DNA of 64,000 nucleotides, from the NCBI RefSeq assembly GCF_004798665.1, contig NZ_CP039292.1, positions 1,612,001-1,676,000 of the forward strand. Reading direction: 5' to 3'. Of the stretch, positions 9,521-23,281 are shown in pieces. Positions within the stretch are counted from its first letter, which is position 1. Each line of letters starts with the position of its first letter. The DNA is from Actinomyces procaprae (GTDB lineage: Bacteria; Actinomycetota; Actinomycetes; Actinomycetales; Actinomycetaceae). A program made the translations under genes and the position numbers. The notes beneath the pieces are model-generated. The model was not told the origin of the DNA. It searched no databases and worked only from the letters and a program-made list of their open reading frames with translations.

Positions 9521-11023
9521 TTACACGGTACGCCGCAGCAGCGCGCAGAACATGGCGTCGGAGTCATCCAGGTGCGGCCAGGTCTGCAGCAGTTGCCGAC
9601 CTGCGCCCGCCGGCGCCTGCGGAGCCAGGTCCGCGGCCACGCTCCCGGCGTGCAGCGGCTCGAGGGTGATGCCGTCACGGGCCGCCTGCCGCGTCACGTC
9701 ACGGACCACCAGGCTCGTCTCCAGCGCGTGGGGCGAGCAGGTGACGTAGGCGATCAGGCCGCCCGGTCGCGCCGCCCTCGCCGCGCCGGCGAGCAGCTCC
9801 CGCTGCAGCTCGGCCAGCGCCGCGACATCCTGAGGGGTGCGCCGCCAGCGCGCCTCGGGGCGCCGCCGCAACGAACCCAGGCCGGTACAGGGCGCGTCCA
9901 CCAGGATGCGGTCATACGCCCCGGGCTCCTGCCGTCCGATATTGCGTCCGTCATCGGTGCGTACGGTGACGACTCCCTCGGGGATGGCGCGGACGGCACC
10001 CTCCACCAGCCGGGCGCGATGCGGGGTCACCTCATTGGCCACGAGGGTGGCGCCGCGGTCTGCGGCCACCGCGCCCAGCAGCGCCGCCTTGCCGCCCGGG
10101 CCGGCGCACAGGTCCAGCCAGCGCTTGTCATCGCCCTCCAGCGGGGCGTGGGCGAGCATCAGGGCGACGAGCTGACTGGCCTCGTCTTCGACGCCGGCCC
10201 GGGAGTCGCGCACCGCCTCGATGCGTCCGGGGTCTCCGCCGGAGAGCACCAGTGCGTACGGGCTCAGGCGCCCGGGCGTGGGATCCTCGCCGGTGGCCGC
10301 ATAGACCTGCTCGGCCAGCTCGTCGACGGAAATGAGGCCGGGGCGGGCACACACAGTCACCTGCGGATCGGTGTTATCGGCCTCCAGCAGTGCCTCCAGC
10401 TCCCCGTCGGCGTCCTCGCGGCCGTTCACCTTCAGCGCCTGCCGCATGGCCTTAACCACCCAGGCCGGGTGCGAGTGCACGCGTGACAGCGCGGTGGTGG
10501 CGTCGGGGGCGTCCGCGCGCAGCTCGGCGGCCCACTCGGCCAGGTCGTGCGCGCTGATGCGGCGCATGACGGCGTTTACGAATCCGGAGGCGCCGCGGCC
10601 GGCGCTGTAGGCGGCCAGGTCCACCGTGGTGGACACGGCCGCGTGCGTCGGCACGCGCATGGCGAGCAGCTGGTGGGCGCCGAGCCGCAGCACGTCCCTG
10701 ACCACCGCGTCGACCCGGTCCAGGGGCCGATCAATGCAGCGGGAGATGATGGCGTCATAGCGCCCCTGCAGCCGGAGGGTGCCGTAGGTCAGCGCGGTGG
10801 CGAAGCCGGCGTCGCGGCGTTCGAGACGTGCCTGGTCGAGGATGGTGGGCAGCACCAGGTTGGCGTAGGCGTCGTCCTCCCGCACCTTGGTCAGCGCGTG
10901 CAGGCAGGCCAGGCGGGCCGGGTCGACGTCGGGGCCCGCGGAGCGGGGGCCACGCCGTCGCATGCGCGGCCCGTCCGCCGGCGCGGAGGAGTGGTTTTCC
11001 GGGAGGGGCATCTCATCTCTCAT
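9521..11023 (-). CDS. rsmB: 16S rRNA (cytosine-C5)-methyltransferase RsmB/Fmu
   Basis: 500 residues. The N-terminal NusB-like RNA-binding domain (about 35-180; LTYGTLRLQGRYDAII, GFVNAVMRRI) is followed by a Rossmann SAM-methyltransferase domain with LCAGPGGKAALLG (SAM binding), DAPCTGLGSLRRRPE and VTCSPHALET, which carries the second catalytic cysteine. The family makes m5C967 in 16S rRNA. The start overlaps the fmt stop (ATGA), so it is probably translationally coupled. The first 30 residues are basic and of low complexity; a later start is possible but there is no better ribosome binding site. Confidence 0.93.
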   Translation of the reverse strand: MRDEMPLPENHSSAPADGPRMRRRGPRSAGPDVDPARLACLHALTKVREDDAYANLVLPTILDQARLERRDAGFATALTYGTLRLQGRYDAIISRCIDRPLDRVDAVVRDVLRLGAHQLLAMRVPTHAAVSTTVDLAAYSAGRGASGFVNAVMRRISAHDLAEWAAELRADAPDATTALSRVHSHPAWVVKAMRQALKVNGREDADGELEALLEADNTDPQVTVCARPGLISVDELAEQVYAATGEDPTPGRLSPYALVLSGGDPGRIEAVRDSRAGVEDEASQLVALMLAHAPLEGDDKRWLDLCAGPGGKAALLGAVAADRGATLVANEVTPHRARLVEGAVRAIPEGVVTVRTDDGRNIGRQEPGAYDRILVDAPCTGLGSLRRRPEARWRRTPQDVAALAELQRELLAGAARAARPGGLIAYVTCSPHALETSLVVRDVTRQAARDGITLEPLHAGSVAADLAPQAPAGAGRQLLQTWPHLDDSDAMFCALLRRTV

Positions 11024-11997
11024 TCGTTCGCATCCTGTTCAGCCTGCACTGGTGCGGCTTGTTGTGCGGTTCCCAGTACGGTGTCGGCGGCGGGCCGGGC
11101 TCCGCGGGCCCAGGCGTCGGCGTCCATCCAGCTCTTGCCGGCGGGCGCCACCCGCCCCAGTCGGACCGCGCCCCTACCAGTGCCGACGCGGACCTCGTGC
11201 TTGGTGGCGCGTAAGGCGCCGGGGGCGAGGTCGTCGGCACCCGGGACGGGGGTCACCGGGCCCAGGCGCAGCCGGGTGCCCCGGTAGGTGGTGTGCGCGC
11301 CCGGCGCCGGGGTCACGCCACGGATGCGGCGGTCGACGGCGGCCGCGGTCTCGTGCCAGTCGACGAGCCCGTCCGCGGAGGTCAGCACGGGCGCATGGGT
11401 GGCCTGCCGGTCATCCTGTGGCTGCGGGCTCGCGCTGCCGGCCTCCAGGTCCGCCAGGACCTCGAGCAGCAGGGGCGCACCGGCGTCGGCCAAGCGCCCC
11501 AGTAGGTCCCCGGCGGTGTCATCGGGGCGGATCTGCTCGGTGATGCGTGCGTAGACGGGACCGGTGTCCAGCCCCTCCTCGAGCCTGAACACGCTGGCCC
11601 CGGTGACCCGGTTCCCAGCGATCAGGGCGCGTTGCACGGGGGCGGCGCCACGCCAGGCGGGCAGTAGGGAGAAGTGCAGGTTGATCCAGCCGTACGCGGG
11701 GACGTCGAGCAGCTCGGCGGGAACAAGGCGACCGTAGGCGACGACGACGGCCACGTCGGCCTGCAGCCCGCGAATCCAGTCCTGGGCGTCCTGATCGCGC
11801 AGGGTGGCGGGCGTGCGTACGTCGAGGCCAGCGGCGCGGGCCACCGCCGCCACCGGCGAGGGGTGCAGGGTGCGCCCGCGCCCGCGCCGGGCGTCGGCGC
11901 GGGTGAGTACGCCCACCACCTCATGCTCGGGCGCACTGGTCAGTGCTCGCAGCACGGGAAGGGCCGTCTCGGGGGTGCCGGCGAAGAGAACACGCAT
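11020..11997 (-). CDS. fmt: Methionyl-tRNA formyltransferase
   Basis: 325 residues. Formylates initiator Met-tRNA using 10-formyl-THF. MRVLFAGTPETALPVL at the N-terminus matches the family start. Catalytic asparagine and histidine lie in GWINLHFSLLPAWRGAAPVQ, with the SLLPxxRG signature present and the aspartate in LDTGPVY. The C-terminal OB-like domain (about 205-310) follows. Stop and start overlap with rsmB; only 4 bp separate it from the HAD gene upstream. Translation-related neighbours fit. Confidence 0.95.
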   Translation of the reverse strand: MRVLFAGTPETALPVLRALTSAPEHEVVGVLTRADARRGRGRTLHPSPVAAVARAAGLDVRTPATLRDQDAQDWIRGLQADVAVVVAYGRLVPAELLDVPAYGWINLHFSLLPAWRGAAPVQRALIAGNRVTGASVFRLEEGLDTGPVYARITEQIRPDDTAGDLLGRLADAGAPLLLEVLADLEAGSASPQPQDDRQATHAPVLTSADGLVDWHETAAAVDRRIRGVTPAPGAHTTYRGTRLRLGPVTPVPGADDLAPGALRATKHEVRVGTGRGAVRLGRVAPAGKSWMDADAWARGARPAADTVLGTAQQAAPVQAEQDANE

Positions 11998-12001
11998 GGG
12001 C

Positions 12002-12667
12002 TCAGTCTAGGGGCGCGGGCAGCAGGCCCTGCTCGATCAGGACGGCACGCAGCATGGCGGCACCGGTGAAGCGGTGGGCGCGCATGCCGACCGCCCGGGC
12101 GCCGGCCACGTTACCGGGCGAGTCGTCGACGAACAGTGTGCGGCCTGCGCACAGCCCGTAGCGGTCCAGCAGCAGGTGGTAGATGGCGGGGTCGGGTTTG
12201 CTCAGGTGCTCCTGCCCGGAGACGACGACACCGCGGAAGCGCTCCAGCACAGGTGAGAGGTGGTGGGTCCTGGCGAACAGCACGTCGTTGAAGTTGGTCA
12301 GGGCGTACAGCGGCACACCGGCGTCGTCCAGCGCCTCGATGACGGCTGCCGTTCCGGGCACGGGACCGGTCTTGGTGTCGATGAAGTGGTCCCAGTAGGT
12401 GCGCATGATCCGGGGCCAGCCGGGCCGTTCCGGATGCGCGGCGGTGAGTGCCTCAAGAACCTGCTCCACTCCGGCGCCGGCGTCCAGCATGGCGTTGTAC
12501 CGGGCAAACTCCCCCGCCTCCACGAACTCCTGCCAGTCCTGAAGGGGGACCCGCCCGGCGACGGCGCCTACCGCCTCCCAGGTGTGGATCACGTTGCCGT
12601 AGTCGAAGACGACGGCGTCGATGCCGCCGGGGACGGCACCTGCACTGGCGGACGGGAGGGCACTCAT
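12002..12667 (-). CDS. HAD-superfamily hydrolase (phosphatase)
   Basis: 221 residues, HAD fold with alpha-helical cap. Motif I is VVFDYGNVIHTW (nucleophile aspartate; the GNV form resembles YihX-type sugar-phosphate phosphatases). Motif II is ALTNFND, the lysine is in LSKPDPAIYH, and the metal aspartates are in LFVDDSPGNVAGA. Substrate is unknown; glucose 1-phosphate-like or other small phosphates are typical of relatives. It sits between priA and fmt with short gaps (33 and 4 bp), so it is probably carried on the same transcript. Confidence 0.85.
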   Translation of the reverse strand: MSALPSASAGAVPGGIDAVVFDYGNVIHTWEAVGAVAGRVPLQDWQEFVEAGEFARYNAMLDAGAGVEQVLEALTAAHPERPGWPRIMRTYWDHFIDTKTGPVPGTAAVIEALDDAGVPLYALTNFNDVLFARTHHLSPVLERFRGVVVSGQEHLSKPDPAIYHLLLDRYGLCAGRTLFVDDSPGNVAGARAVGMRAHRFTGAAMLRAVLIEQGLLPAPLD

Positions 12668-12700
12668 AACAGGAGCTCTATCACAGGATGCCCCGCGTAT

Positions 12701-14815
12701 CTACCACAGGACTGTCGGGTCGAGCTCGACGCGCACTGGGTCCTCCCGCCGCACCGAGGCCTCCCGCACCTGCAGGCGCAGGAAGGCGGCCAGCTCACGT
12801 CCCCGGCTCAGGGGCGCGCGGATCAGTCCGCGCGCGTCCCCCGCGCCGGGGGCCGCCGACTGAGCCTGCGGGGCACCGGTCCCGTCTCCGCGGCGGGGCG
12901 CGGCGACGGGACCGAGTGCCTCGAAGCCGTTCGCCCGTGCCCTGTCGAACAGGTCCTCCAGGCGGGCGCGCGGCCCGTCGACGCGGGCGGCGCGCCATGC
13001 GGGAGGCAGGTGCAGCTCGGCCCGCTCCTCCAGCTCGCGGCGGGCGAATCCGGCATGGTCCCAGCGGACCAGCGCCTGCGCCGCCACCGGGTGGGGGCCA
13101 CCCAGGAGCAGCACCCTCGCGCCGGAGTGGGCGAGGACTGCCGCATTGGACCAATTTCGCAGTGCCTGACTGGAGGCGCCCAGCTCGGCGCGTGCGGACA
13201 CGGCCGCCCCGTCCAGCAGCAGCACCGTGGCGTAGCCGCCGTCGGCGACCGGCTCGGCCCCTGGCGTGGCGATCACCAGCCGGGGGCGGGAGTCCACGGA
13301 GGCAATGACCCCGTGGTCCTCCCGGGCGCCGGAGGTGACCACGGGGACCCCGGGGAATGCGCGTCCCAGCTCCTCGGCGGTGCGGGTGGTGCCCACATGG
13401 ACCATGCGCAGTCCCCGGCCGCCGCACTCCGGGCACGTCCAGTTCGTTGCGGTGCGTGCGCACCAACGGCAGGTGACCGCGCCGTCCCGACCCAGGGCCA
13501 GTGGGCCGGAGCAGTTCGTGCAGCGGGCGACGGCGCGGCAGCGGGCGCAGGCCACCAACGGGGCATAGCCGCCGCGGGGCACCTGCACCAGGACAGGGCC
13601 GTGCTTGAGCGCCTCGCGCACCGCGCGGTGGGCCAGTGAGGGGATGCGTGCGGCACCGGAGGGTCCCTCCGCCTCGAGCTCGGGCAGACCGGGGACCTGC
13701 ACTCGTGCCGTCGCGGCGCGCACCGTATCGCGGGGCGCGCGCAGGTCGGTCGCCCAGCCCTGCTCCACATACGCCTGGGCCTCCACCGACCGGGTGTAGC
13801 CGCCGATGAGGAGGCCCGCCCCGGACAGTGCGGAGCGCAGTGCCAGCACGGTGCGGGCGTGGACGTAGGGGGCGTGGGGCTCGTCGAGCCGGTCGTCGCT
13901 GTCGTCCCAGATGACTGCCAGGCCCAGGCTCGCGACCGGCGCGAATGCGGCCCCGCGCGTACCCACCACGACGCGGGCGCGGCCGCTCAGGGCCCGCAGG
14001 AACGCCCGGTACCGGCGGGAGGGGCCATGCTCGGCGGACAGGACGACGACGCCCTCCCCGTCCAGGGCGGTGCCGAGGGAGGCAGCGACCGCCTCGGCCC
14101 GCTCGGTGGTGGCGACGAGCACGAGTACGCCCCGGCCCCCGGCCAGGGTGGCCTGGGCGGCGTCGGCCAGTAGCGTGGTCCAGCGCGCCACCAGGCCGGG
14201 ACGTCCGGGCAGCGCGGTCCACACCCGCCGCGGCGCCTGCCCGGCGGTGAGCCGTTCCAGGAAGTCGGGGCCGCCGTCGTAAGCCGCCCACGGCTCCGGT
14301 CCCGGGGCGCGCCAGTGCGGCAGGGCGGAGCCGGGCCGGTCCCGCTCCTCACGCTCGGTGGTGGCGTGCCGAGCGGGCACGGCCAGGCGGATGACGTCGG
14401 AGCGCACCCCGGCGGTACGGGCGGCCACTGCCTCCACCAGGCGCATGGTGTCCGCGGTCAGTACCGGCAGGTCGGATACGACCCGGCGGATCGCCGCCAG
14501 CCTGCCGGGGTGGGTGGTGGTATCCGCCCGCTCCCAGATCCAACCGTGCAGGTCCTGCCGCCCGAAGCGGACGACCACACGGGTGCCCACGGCGGCGGCG
14601 ACGTCGAGCTCGGGCGGCACCAGGTAGTCGAAGGTCCGGTCCAGGTGCGGAACGGCGGTCTCCAGCAGTACGCGCGCCACGGGGTGCAGTACCCCGCCGG
14701 CGGTGACGCGCCTTGCCGCCGTGGCGGGGGCGTCCAGGAGCGCGCCCTGTTCCGGCGCTCCCCCTGAGGCGGCAGCCGGCTCCATGACGTCACTCCCCGC
14801 CGGCGCAGTCAGCAA
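12701..14815 (-). CDS. priA: PriA-like primosomal protein N', helicase motifs degenerate
   Basis: 704 residues. PriA recognises stalled forks and loads the replicative helicase. The N-terminal DNA-binding region ([25 protein letters not shown]) and the zinc-binding region (CARCRAV...CTNC...CRWC...CPEC, about residues 420-460) are present. The Walker A site GxTGSGKT is absent; the corresponding stretch reads [13 protein letters not shown]. The DEEH box is replaced by WDDSDD. ATP hydrolysis is therefore unlikely, as is known for actinobacterial PriA. The start overlaps the metK stop by 7 bp; ATG at 14785 is an alternative start. Confidence 0.9.
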   Translation of the reverse strand: MLTAPAGSDVMEPAAASGGAPEQGALLDAPATAARRVTAGGVLHPVARVLLETAVPHLDRTFDYLVPPELDVAAAVGTRVVVRFGRQDLHGWIWERADTTTHPGRLAAIRRVVSDLPVLTADTMRLVEAVAARTAGVRSDVIRLAVPARHATTEREERDRPGSALPHWRAPGPEPWAAYDGGPDFLERLTAGQAPRRVWTALPGRPGLVARWTTLLADAAQATLAGGRGVLVLVATTERAEAVAASLGTALDGEGVVVLSAEHGPSRRYRAFLRALSGRARVVVGTRGAAFAPVASLGLAVIWDDSDDRLDEPHAPYVHARTVLALRSALSGAGLLIGGYTRSVEAQAYVEQGWATDLRAPRDTVRAATARVQVPGLPELEAEGPSGAARIPSLAHRAVREALKHGPVLVQVPRGGYAPLVACARCRAVARCTNCSGPLALGRDGAVTCRWCARTATNWTCPECGGRGLRMVHVGTTRTAEELGRAFPGVPVVTSGAREDHGVIASVDSRPRLVIATPGAEPVADGGYATVLLLDGAAVSARAELGASSQALRNWSNAAVLAHSGARVLLLGGPHPVAAQALVRWDHAGFARRELEERAELHLPPAWRAARVDGPRARLEDLFDRARANGFEALGPVAAPRRGDGTGAPQAQSAAPGAGDARGLIRAPLSRGRELAAFLRLQVREASVRREDPVRVELDPTVLW

Positions 14816-16014
14816 GCCTCGCGCAGGGCCGCGGCGCGGTCTGTGGACTCCCAGGTGAATCCCGGCCGGCCGAAGTGCCCGTAGGCGCTGGTGCTCCGGT
14901 AGATCGGACGCAGCAGGTCCAGATCGCGCACGATCGCGGCGGGACGCAGGTCGAAGACGGTGCTGATGGCGGCGGTGATCCGATCAACCGGTGCCTTCTC
15001 GGTGCCGAAGGTCTCCACGTACAGGCCCACGGGGCGGGCGGCGCCGATCGCGTAGGCCACCTGCACCTCGCAGCGGTCGGCCAGGCCGGCCGCGACCACA
15101 TTCTTGGCGACCCAGCGCATCGCGTACGCGCCGGAGCGGTCGACCTTGGAGGGGTCCTTGCCGGAGAATGCGCCGCCGCCGTGGCGGGCCATGCCCCCGT
15201 AGGTGTCCACGATGACCTTGCGCCCGGTCAGGCCCGCGTCGCCTGCGGGGCCGCCGATCACGAACTGGCCGGAGGGATTGACCAGGATCTCGGCATCCGC
15301 GGTGGCCAGTCTCAGACCCTTGGCCTCCTCGGCCTCGAGCACCGGACGGATGACCTCCTGCGTGACCGCGTCGGTGAGCCAGGCCCGGGTCCGGTCGGGG
15401 TCATGCTGGGTGGAGATGACGACCCCGGACAGGGAGACCGGGGTGTCGCCGTCGTAACCGATGGTGACCTGAGTCTTGCCGTCGGGGCGCAGGCCGTCGA
15501 CGATGCCCCGCTTGCGCACGTGCGCGAGCCGCTCGGACAGGCGGTGGGCCAGGTGGATCGGCAGCGGCATGAGCTCGGTGGTATCCGTGCAGGCGTAGCC
15601 GAACATGAGTCCCTGGTCCCCGGCGCCCTGGAAGTCGAGCGGGTCCAGCTCGGCGCCGTCGTCGCGCACCTCCAGGGCCTTGTCCACGCCGGCGGCGATG
15701 TCGGGGGACTGCTGGCCGATGGAGATCGACACCCCGCAGGAGGCGCCGTCGAAGCACACCTCGGAGGAGGTGTAACCGATGGAGACGATCTCGTTGCGGA
15801 CGATGTCGGGGATCTCCACGTAGGCGGTGGTGCTCACCTCGCCGGCCACGTGCACGAGGCCGGTGGTGGCCATGGTCTCCACGGCCACGTGCGCGTTCGG
15901 GTCCTGAGCGAGGATCGCGTCCAGGATGGCGTCCGAGACACGGTCGCAGATCTTGTCCGGGTGCCCCTCGGTGACGGACTCGGAGGTGAACAGACGTAGA
16001 GAGTTCGATGCCAT
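14809..16014 (-). CDS. metK: S-adenosylmethionine synthetase
   Basis: 401 residues, usual length. Makes SAM from methionine and ATP. Visible are [14 protein letters not shown] (ATP-binding histidine), the signature [12 protein letters not shown], and the P-loop-like [16 protein letters not shown]. Follows coaBC after a 104-bp gap (16015-16118), in which I see no riboswitch-like structure. Neighbouring order rpoZ-coaBC-metK-priA is conserved in Actinobacteria. Confidence 0.97.
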   Translation of the reverse strand: MASNSLRLFTSESVTEGHPDKICDRVSDAILDAILAQDPNAHVAVETMATTGLVHVAGEVSTTAYVEIPDIVRNEIVSIGYTSSEVCFDGASCGVSISIGQQSPDIAAGVDKALEVRDDGAELDPLDFQGAGDQGLMFGYACTDTTELMPLPIHLAHRLSERLAHVRKRGIVDGLRPDGKTQVTIGYDGDTPVSLSGVVISTQHDPDRTRAWLTDAVTQEVIRPVLEAEEAKGLRLATADAEILVNPSGQFVIGGPAGDAGLTGRKVIVDTYGGMARHGGGAFSGKDPSKVDRSGAYAMRWVAKNVVAAGLADRCEVQVAYAIGAARPVGLYVETFGTEKAPVDRITAAISTVFDLRPAAIVRDLDLLRPIYRSTSAYGHFGRPGFTWESTDRAAALREAC

Positions 16015-16118
16015 ATGTGGTGTGGTCCTTGGTTGTCGGCGGGTGCGTGCTCGCCGGATGGTCCGATGATCGGCGTTGCCTCATTCGCCCCACCGGGGAC
16101 GCAGAGGATACCAGTGGC

Positions 16119-17450
16119 CTACGGGGCCGGTCGGCGGGGCAGGCGGTTCGCAATCATGTCGACCAGGGCATCTGCGACCTCCTGCTTGGCGCCGCTGGCG
16201 CGCCCCACCTCCCGGCCATCGGCGTCGAGCACGACGACCGTGTTGGGAACATCACCGAAGCCCTTCGTGGTGCCGACGGCGTTGACCGCCAGCAGGTCGG
16301 CGCCCTTGCGGCGGGCCTTGGCGGCACCGTGGGCCAGCACGTCGCCGTCCGCATCGCCCGTCTCGGCTGCGAAGCCGACAATCAACGCGCGTCCGCCGTC
16401 GGCCCGGGGCGGGTCGGTGACCAGGCCCGCCAGCACGTCGGGGTTCTCCACCAGGGCGAGCACGGGGCCGTCGGGGGTCTCCTGCCGCTGCCCCTCCGGC
16501 GCTTGGGCGAGCGGGTGCTTCTTCAGCTTGAAGTCGGCGACGGCGGCAGGGCGGAAGTCGGCGACGGCGGCCGCCATGACCACCGCGTCGGCGTCGACGG
16601 CGGCGCTGCGCACGGCGTCGCGCAGCTCGAGGGCGGTGCTTACGGGGACCACCGTGATCTGCTTCGGCAGCTCGGCCAGCACCAGGGAGTCGACATGCGC
16701 GGACACGAGGGTGATGCGGGCGCCTCGCGCGGCGGCGGCGCGGGCGATGGCGGCCCCCTGCCGGCCCGAGGAGCGGTTGCCGAGGAAGCGCACTGGGTCC
16801 AGCGGCTCCCTGGTGCCGCCGGCGGACACCACCACGTGACGCCCGGCCAGGTCGTCCTTGAAGTCGGCTGCGGGGGCCTCATCCAGCAGCTGCAGGGCGC
16901 GGGCGACGATGCGCTCGGGCGCGGGCAGGCGCCCGGCCCCGTACCCGGAACCGGTCAGCGGGCCCGAATCGGGTTCGATGACCACCACGCCGCGGCGGCG
17001 CAGCGTGGCCACGTTCTCGCGCGTGGCGGGGTGATTCCACATCTGGGTGTGCATCGCCGGTGCCATGGCCACTGGGGCGGTGGTGGTCAGCAGGGTGGCG
17101 GTGAGCAGGTCATCCGCCCGGCCGGCGGCCGCGCGCGCCAGCAGGTCCGCGGAGGCGGGTGCCACCAGCACCAGCTCGGCCCACTCCCCCGTGTCCACAT
17201 GCGCCACGGCGGCGGGGTCCTCGAAGACCCCGGACTGCACCGGGGAGCCGGTGACGGCGGCCAGCGCCGGCGCGCCGATGAAGCGCAGGGCGGCGGCGGT
17301 GGGCACGGTGCGCACCTCGTGGCCGGCCGCGCGCAGCAGGCGGATCACCGAGGGCGCCTTATAGGCGGCGATGGAGCCGGATACGCCCACAACGATGCGG
17401 CGCGCCCGGAACGCGCGTGCGTCCCGGGCGCCGCCGGTGTCAGTGCTCAC
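16119..17450 (-). CDS. coaBC: Bifunctional phosphopantothenoylcysteine decarboxylase/synthase
   Basis: 443 residues. Two steps of coenzyme A synthesis. The N-terminal flavoprotein CoaC (about 15-195) has VGVSGSIAAYKAP, the catalytic-type histidine in AHVDTGEWAELV, and PAMHTQMW, the actinobacterial form of the PxMNxxMW motif. The C-terminal CoaB (about 205-435) has VVVSAGGTREPLDPVRFLGN and the lysine pair FKLKK. 26 bp upstream of it ends rpoZ. Confidence 0.95.
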   Translation of the reverse strand: MSTDTGGARDARAFRARRIVVGVSGSIAAYKAPSVIRLLRAAGHEVRTVPTAAALRFIGAPALAAVTGSPVQSGVFEDPAAVAHVDTGEWAELVLVAPASADLLARAAAGRADDLLTATLLTTTAPVAMAPAMHTQMWNHPATRENVATLRRRGVVVIEPDSGPLTGSGYGAGRLPAPERIVARALQLLDEAPAADFKDDLAGRHVVVSAGGTREPLDPVRFLGNRSSGRQGAAIARAAAARGARITLVSAHVDSLVLAELPKQITVVPVSTALELRDAVRSAAVDADAVVMAAAVADFRPAAVADFKLKKHPLAQAPEGQRQETPDGPVLALVENPDVLAGLVTDPPRADGGRALIVGFAAETGDADGDVLAHGAAKARRKGADLLAVNAVGTTKGFGDVPNTVVVLDADGREVGRASGAKQEVADALVDMIANRLPRRPAP

Positions 17451-17476
17451 GATGACTTGTGCCGGGTCGGAAGCGG

Positions 17477-17884
17477 TCAGAACTGGATGTCATCCAGCCC
17501 GGTGGCGGTATCGGTCTCATCCTGGCCGCCGAAGTCCAGTGGAGCGTCCAGGGAGATGTCGGAGAACATGTCTGCCTCAGCGGCGCGGCGGGCCTCCTCG
17601 GCCTCGGCACGACGGGCGCGGGCCTCATCGCCGGGGATGACCTGCAGCTTGCCCTCGGCTACCTCACGCAGGGCGACGCTCAGGGCCTTCTCCTCGGCCT
17701 CGGCCTCAACCAGGGGGCCGAAGTACTCGAACTGGTTGTCCTCCAGCTGCTGGGTGTAGCTGTTGATCTGACGGGCGCGCTTGGCGGCCTCCACCACGAG
17801 CCCGTACTTGGAGTCGACCTTCTCCAGAAGGTCGTCAATGGGAGGGTTGGTGATTCCCTCGGGGTCGGCGGAGGTTCCGAGCAT
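17477..17884 (-). CDS. rpoZ: DNA-directed RNA polymerase omega subunit
   Basis: 135 residues from ATG 17884, chosen because GGGAGA lies 8 nt upstream. The longer open frame to 17986 begins with unrelated sequence. The omega core [29 protein letters not shown] is followed by a helix that packs on beta-prime. The acidic C-terminal tail is longer than in Proteobacteria, as is common in Actinobacteria. Sits between gmk and coaBC, the usual place. Confidence 0.95.
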   Translation of the reverse strand: MLGTSADPEGITNPPIDDLLEKVDSKYGLVVEAAKRARQINSYTQQLEDNQFEYFGPLVEAEAEEKALSVALREVAEGKLQVIPGDEARARRAEAEEARRAAEADMFSDISLDAPLDFGGQDETDTATGLDDIQF

Positions 17885-17991
17885 GTGCTTGTCTCCCAAT
17901 GTGTTCTGCTGCCTGTTCCGGGTGATTCGAGTAGTGATCTGGCCGGGTGCGGGAACGCCCCGGGCGCCACTCGCACCGCGAGTCACAGAGT

Positions 17992-18567
17992 CTATCCCTT
18001 TAGGCCGAGTACGTCCTCCAACTCATCCGTGGCACGTGCCACGGAGTCATTGACGATGATGCGGTCGAACTCGTCGGCGGCAGCAAGCTCGATCCTGGCA
18101 GTGGCCAGCCGCCGCTCACGTTCGGCCTCAGACTCCGTGCCGCGGCCGAGCAGCCGGGAGACGAGCTCCTCCCAGCTCGGCGGCGCGATGAAGACCAGCT
18201 GTGCCTCCGGCATGGCGGCACGCACCTGGCGGGCGCCGTCCAAGTCGATCTCCAGCAGCGCGGGGCGGCCCGCCTCAAGCTGCTCCTGCACCGGGATGCG
18301 GGGGGTGCCATAGCGGTGGGTCCCGTGCACCAGGGCCCACTCCAGCATGTCCCCGGCGAGCACGAGCCGGTCGAACTCCGCATCCGACACGAAGTGGTAG
18401 TGGACGCCGTCACGCTCACCGGGACGGGGCGCGCGGGTAGTCGCGGAGACGGACACGAACAGATCGGGGTGGCGGCGTCGTAGCTCGGTGACGAGTGTGC
18501 CCTTCCCCACGGCGGTCGGCCCGGCGATCACGGTGAGTCGGGCGGGAGGCACCTGGACTGCGGTCAT
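17992..18567 (-). CDS. gmk: Guanylate kinase
   Basis: 191 residues. Phosphorylates GMP to GDP. P-loop GPTAVGKGT near residue 16 (most homologues have SG in place of TA), [19 protein letters not shown] (GMP binding, residues about 40-58), [11 protein letters not shown], and the lid arginines [10 protein letters not shown]. About 107 bp separate it from rpoZ downstream. Confidence 0.96.
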   Translation of the reverse strand: MTAVQVPPARLTVIAGPTAVGKGTLVTELRRRHPDLFVSVSATTRAPRPGERDGVHYHFVSDAEFDRLVLAGDMLEWALVHGTHRYGTPRIPVQEQLEAGRPALLEIDLDGARQVRAAMPEAQLVFIAPPSWEELVSRLLGRGTESEAERERRLATARIELAAADEFDRIIVNDSVARATDELEDVLGLKG

Positions 18568-18594
18568 GCCCCCATCATGCCCTGCCGGCCGGTA

Positions 18595-18906
18595 TCAGCC
18601 GAAACGGCGCACAAGCTCGGCGCGCTGGCGGGGCCCGAGCCCGCGCACGCGCCTGCTGGCGGCGATACCGACCTCCTGGGCCAGCGCCCGCGCACCCACG
18701 GCTCCCACGCGGGGCAGGGACCGCAGCAGGTCCAGCACGCGCATCTTGGCCAGCGCCTCATCGCTCTGCGCGGCCTCCAGCAGCGCGGAGACGGTCAGTG
18801 TGCCGCGTTTGAGCTCGACCTTGGCTCGGGCGCGGCGGTCCCGCGCAGCGGCGGCCTTGTCAAGCGCGGCCGCCCGTTGTCCGGGCGTCAGTTCAGGGAT
18901 CGTCAT
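18595..18906 (-). CDS. mihF: Actinobacterial integration host factor (mIHF)
   Basis: 103 residues. Small basic nucleoid-associated DNA-binding protein with a helix-two-turn-helix fold, unrelated to HU/IHF of Proteobacteria. Visible are the RARAKVELKRGTLTVSALLEAA region and the LPRVGAVGARALAQEVGI H2TH segment, ending RGLGPRQRAEL. The same place, between pyrF and gmk, is seen in mycobacteria. The upstream gap 18907-19052 (146 bp) holds a GGAGGAAC ribosome site and a GCCGGGT-gacg-ACCCGGC hairpin, but no gene. Confidence 0.95.
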   Translation of the reverse strand: MTIPELTPGQRAAALDKAAAARDRRARAKVELKRGTLTVSALLEAAQSDEALAKMRVLDLLRSLPRVGAVGARALAQEVGIAASRRVRGLGPRQRAELVRRFG

Positions 18907-19052
18907 GGTGTTCCTCCGTTGGCGGCGGGGAGCTGTGCCGTGGCCAGGCTATGCCCGTGCAGTGCCACGGTGCACGCCCCGCGTGGCGCGCCGGGTGACG
19001 ACCCGGCGCCGCCGACGCCGGAACCGTTGCCGAAGACGGGCGGGTGGGCCGT

Positions 19053-19945
19053 TCAGGGGCGCAGGGCGGCCTCGGCGGCGGCCGCTGCCCTCCCGCAGGC
19101 CGCCCGCAGGTCCTTTACGGTGGGCCCGGCCTTCAGCACGCCTCGGGAAGTGGAGGCGAGCACATTGGCGCGGGCGGGTCCGAAGACCGCCTGCAACTCG
19201 GGCGCGCCGGCGCCCTGCGCTCCCACGCCGGGCGCAAGCAACGGGCCGCCCGCGGCCAGCAGGTCCAGGTCCAACTCGCGCACGGCGTCACCCACGGTGG
19301 CGCCGACCACCAGGCCCACGCTGCCGAGCTCACCGGCGGCACGAGCGGCCGCGTTGGAGGCGGCCGCGCCGGCGACCACCTCGGCGGCCACCGCCCGCCC
19401 CGAGGCGGTGCGGGCGTGCTGCACGGCCGCACCCTCCGGGTTGGAGGTCAGCGCGAGCACGAACACGCCCCGCCCGGTCGCCGCGGCAGCTTGAAGCGCG
19501 GGTGTCAGCGAGCCGAACCCCAGGTACGGCGAGAGGGTGATGGCGTCCGCCGCCAGCGGGGCGTCGTCGGCCAGGTAGGCCTGGGCGTAGCCGCCCATGG
19601 TGGAGCCGATGTCGCCGCGCTTGACGTCCAGGATGGCGAGCGTGCCCGCCTGCCGCAGGGCCGCCAGCGTCTCCTCCAGCACGGCGACGCCGGCCGAGCC
19701 GTGCCGCTCGAAGAATGCGGACTGCGGCTTGACTGCCGCCACCCGCCCGCCCAGCGCCTCAACCACCCGCAGGGAGAACTCCCGCAGGCCGGCCGGAGTG
19801 TCCGGCAGGCCCCAGGCGTCCAGCAGGGCCGCGTGCGGGTCGATGCCCACGCACAGCGGGCCGTTGGCGTCCATCGCGGCCGCCAGTCTGGCACCGAAGG
19901 GAGGGACGTCCCGCCGGGCGCGCCCTGCCGGGGCGGGCACCGGGC

Positions 19946-19949
<4 letters not shown>
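19053..19949 (-). CDS. pyrF: Orotidine 5'-phosphate decarboxylase (type 2)
   Basis: 298 residues, the long actinobacterial type. Converts OMP to UMP, the last step of de novo pyrimidine synthesis. LCVGIDPH near the N-terminus, the catalytic lysine in [14 protein letters not shown], and [13 protein letters not shown] near the C-terminus are visible. The start overlaps the carB stop (ATGA). It is the last gene of the pyr operon. Confidence 0.96.

Positions 19950-23280
<3,331 letters not shown>

Positions 23281-23281
<1 letters not shown>

Noticed and set aside
16015..16118. SAM riboswitch before metK
   Set aside because: Only 104 bp after coaBC, and none of the conserved SAM-I or SAM-II helices could be recognised.
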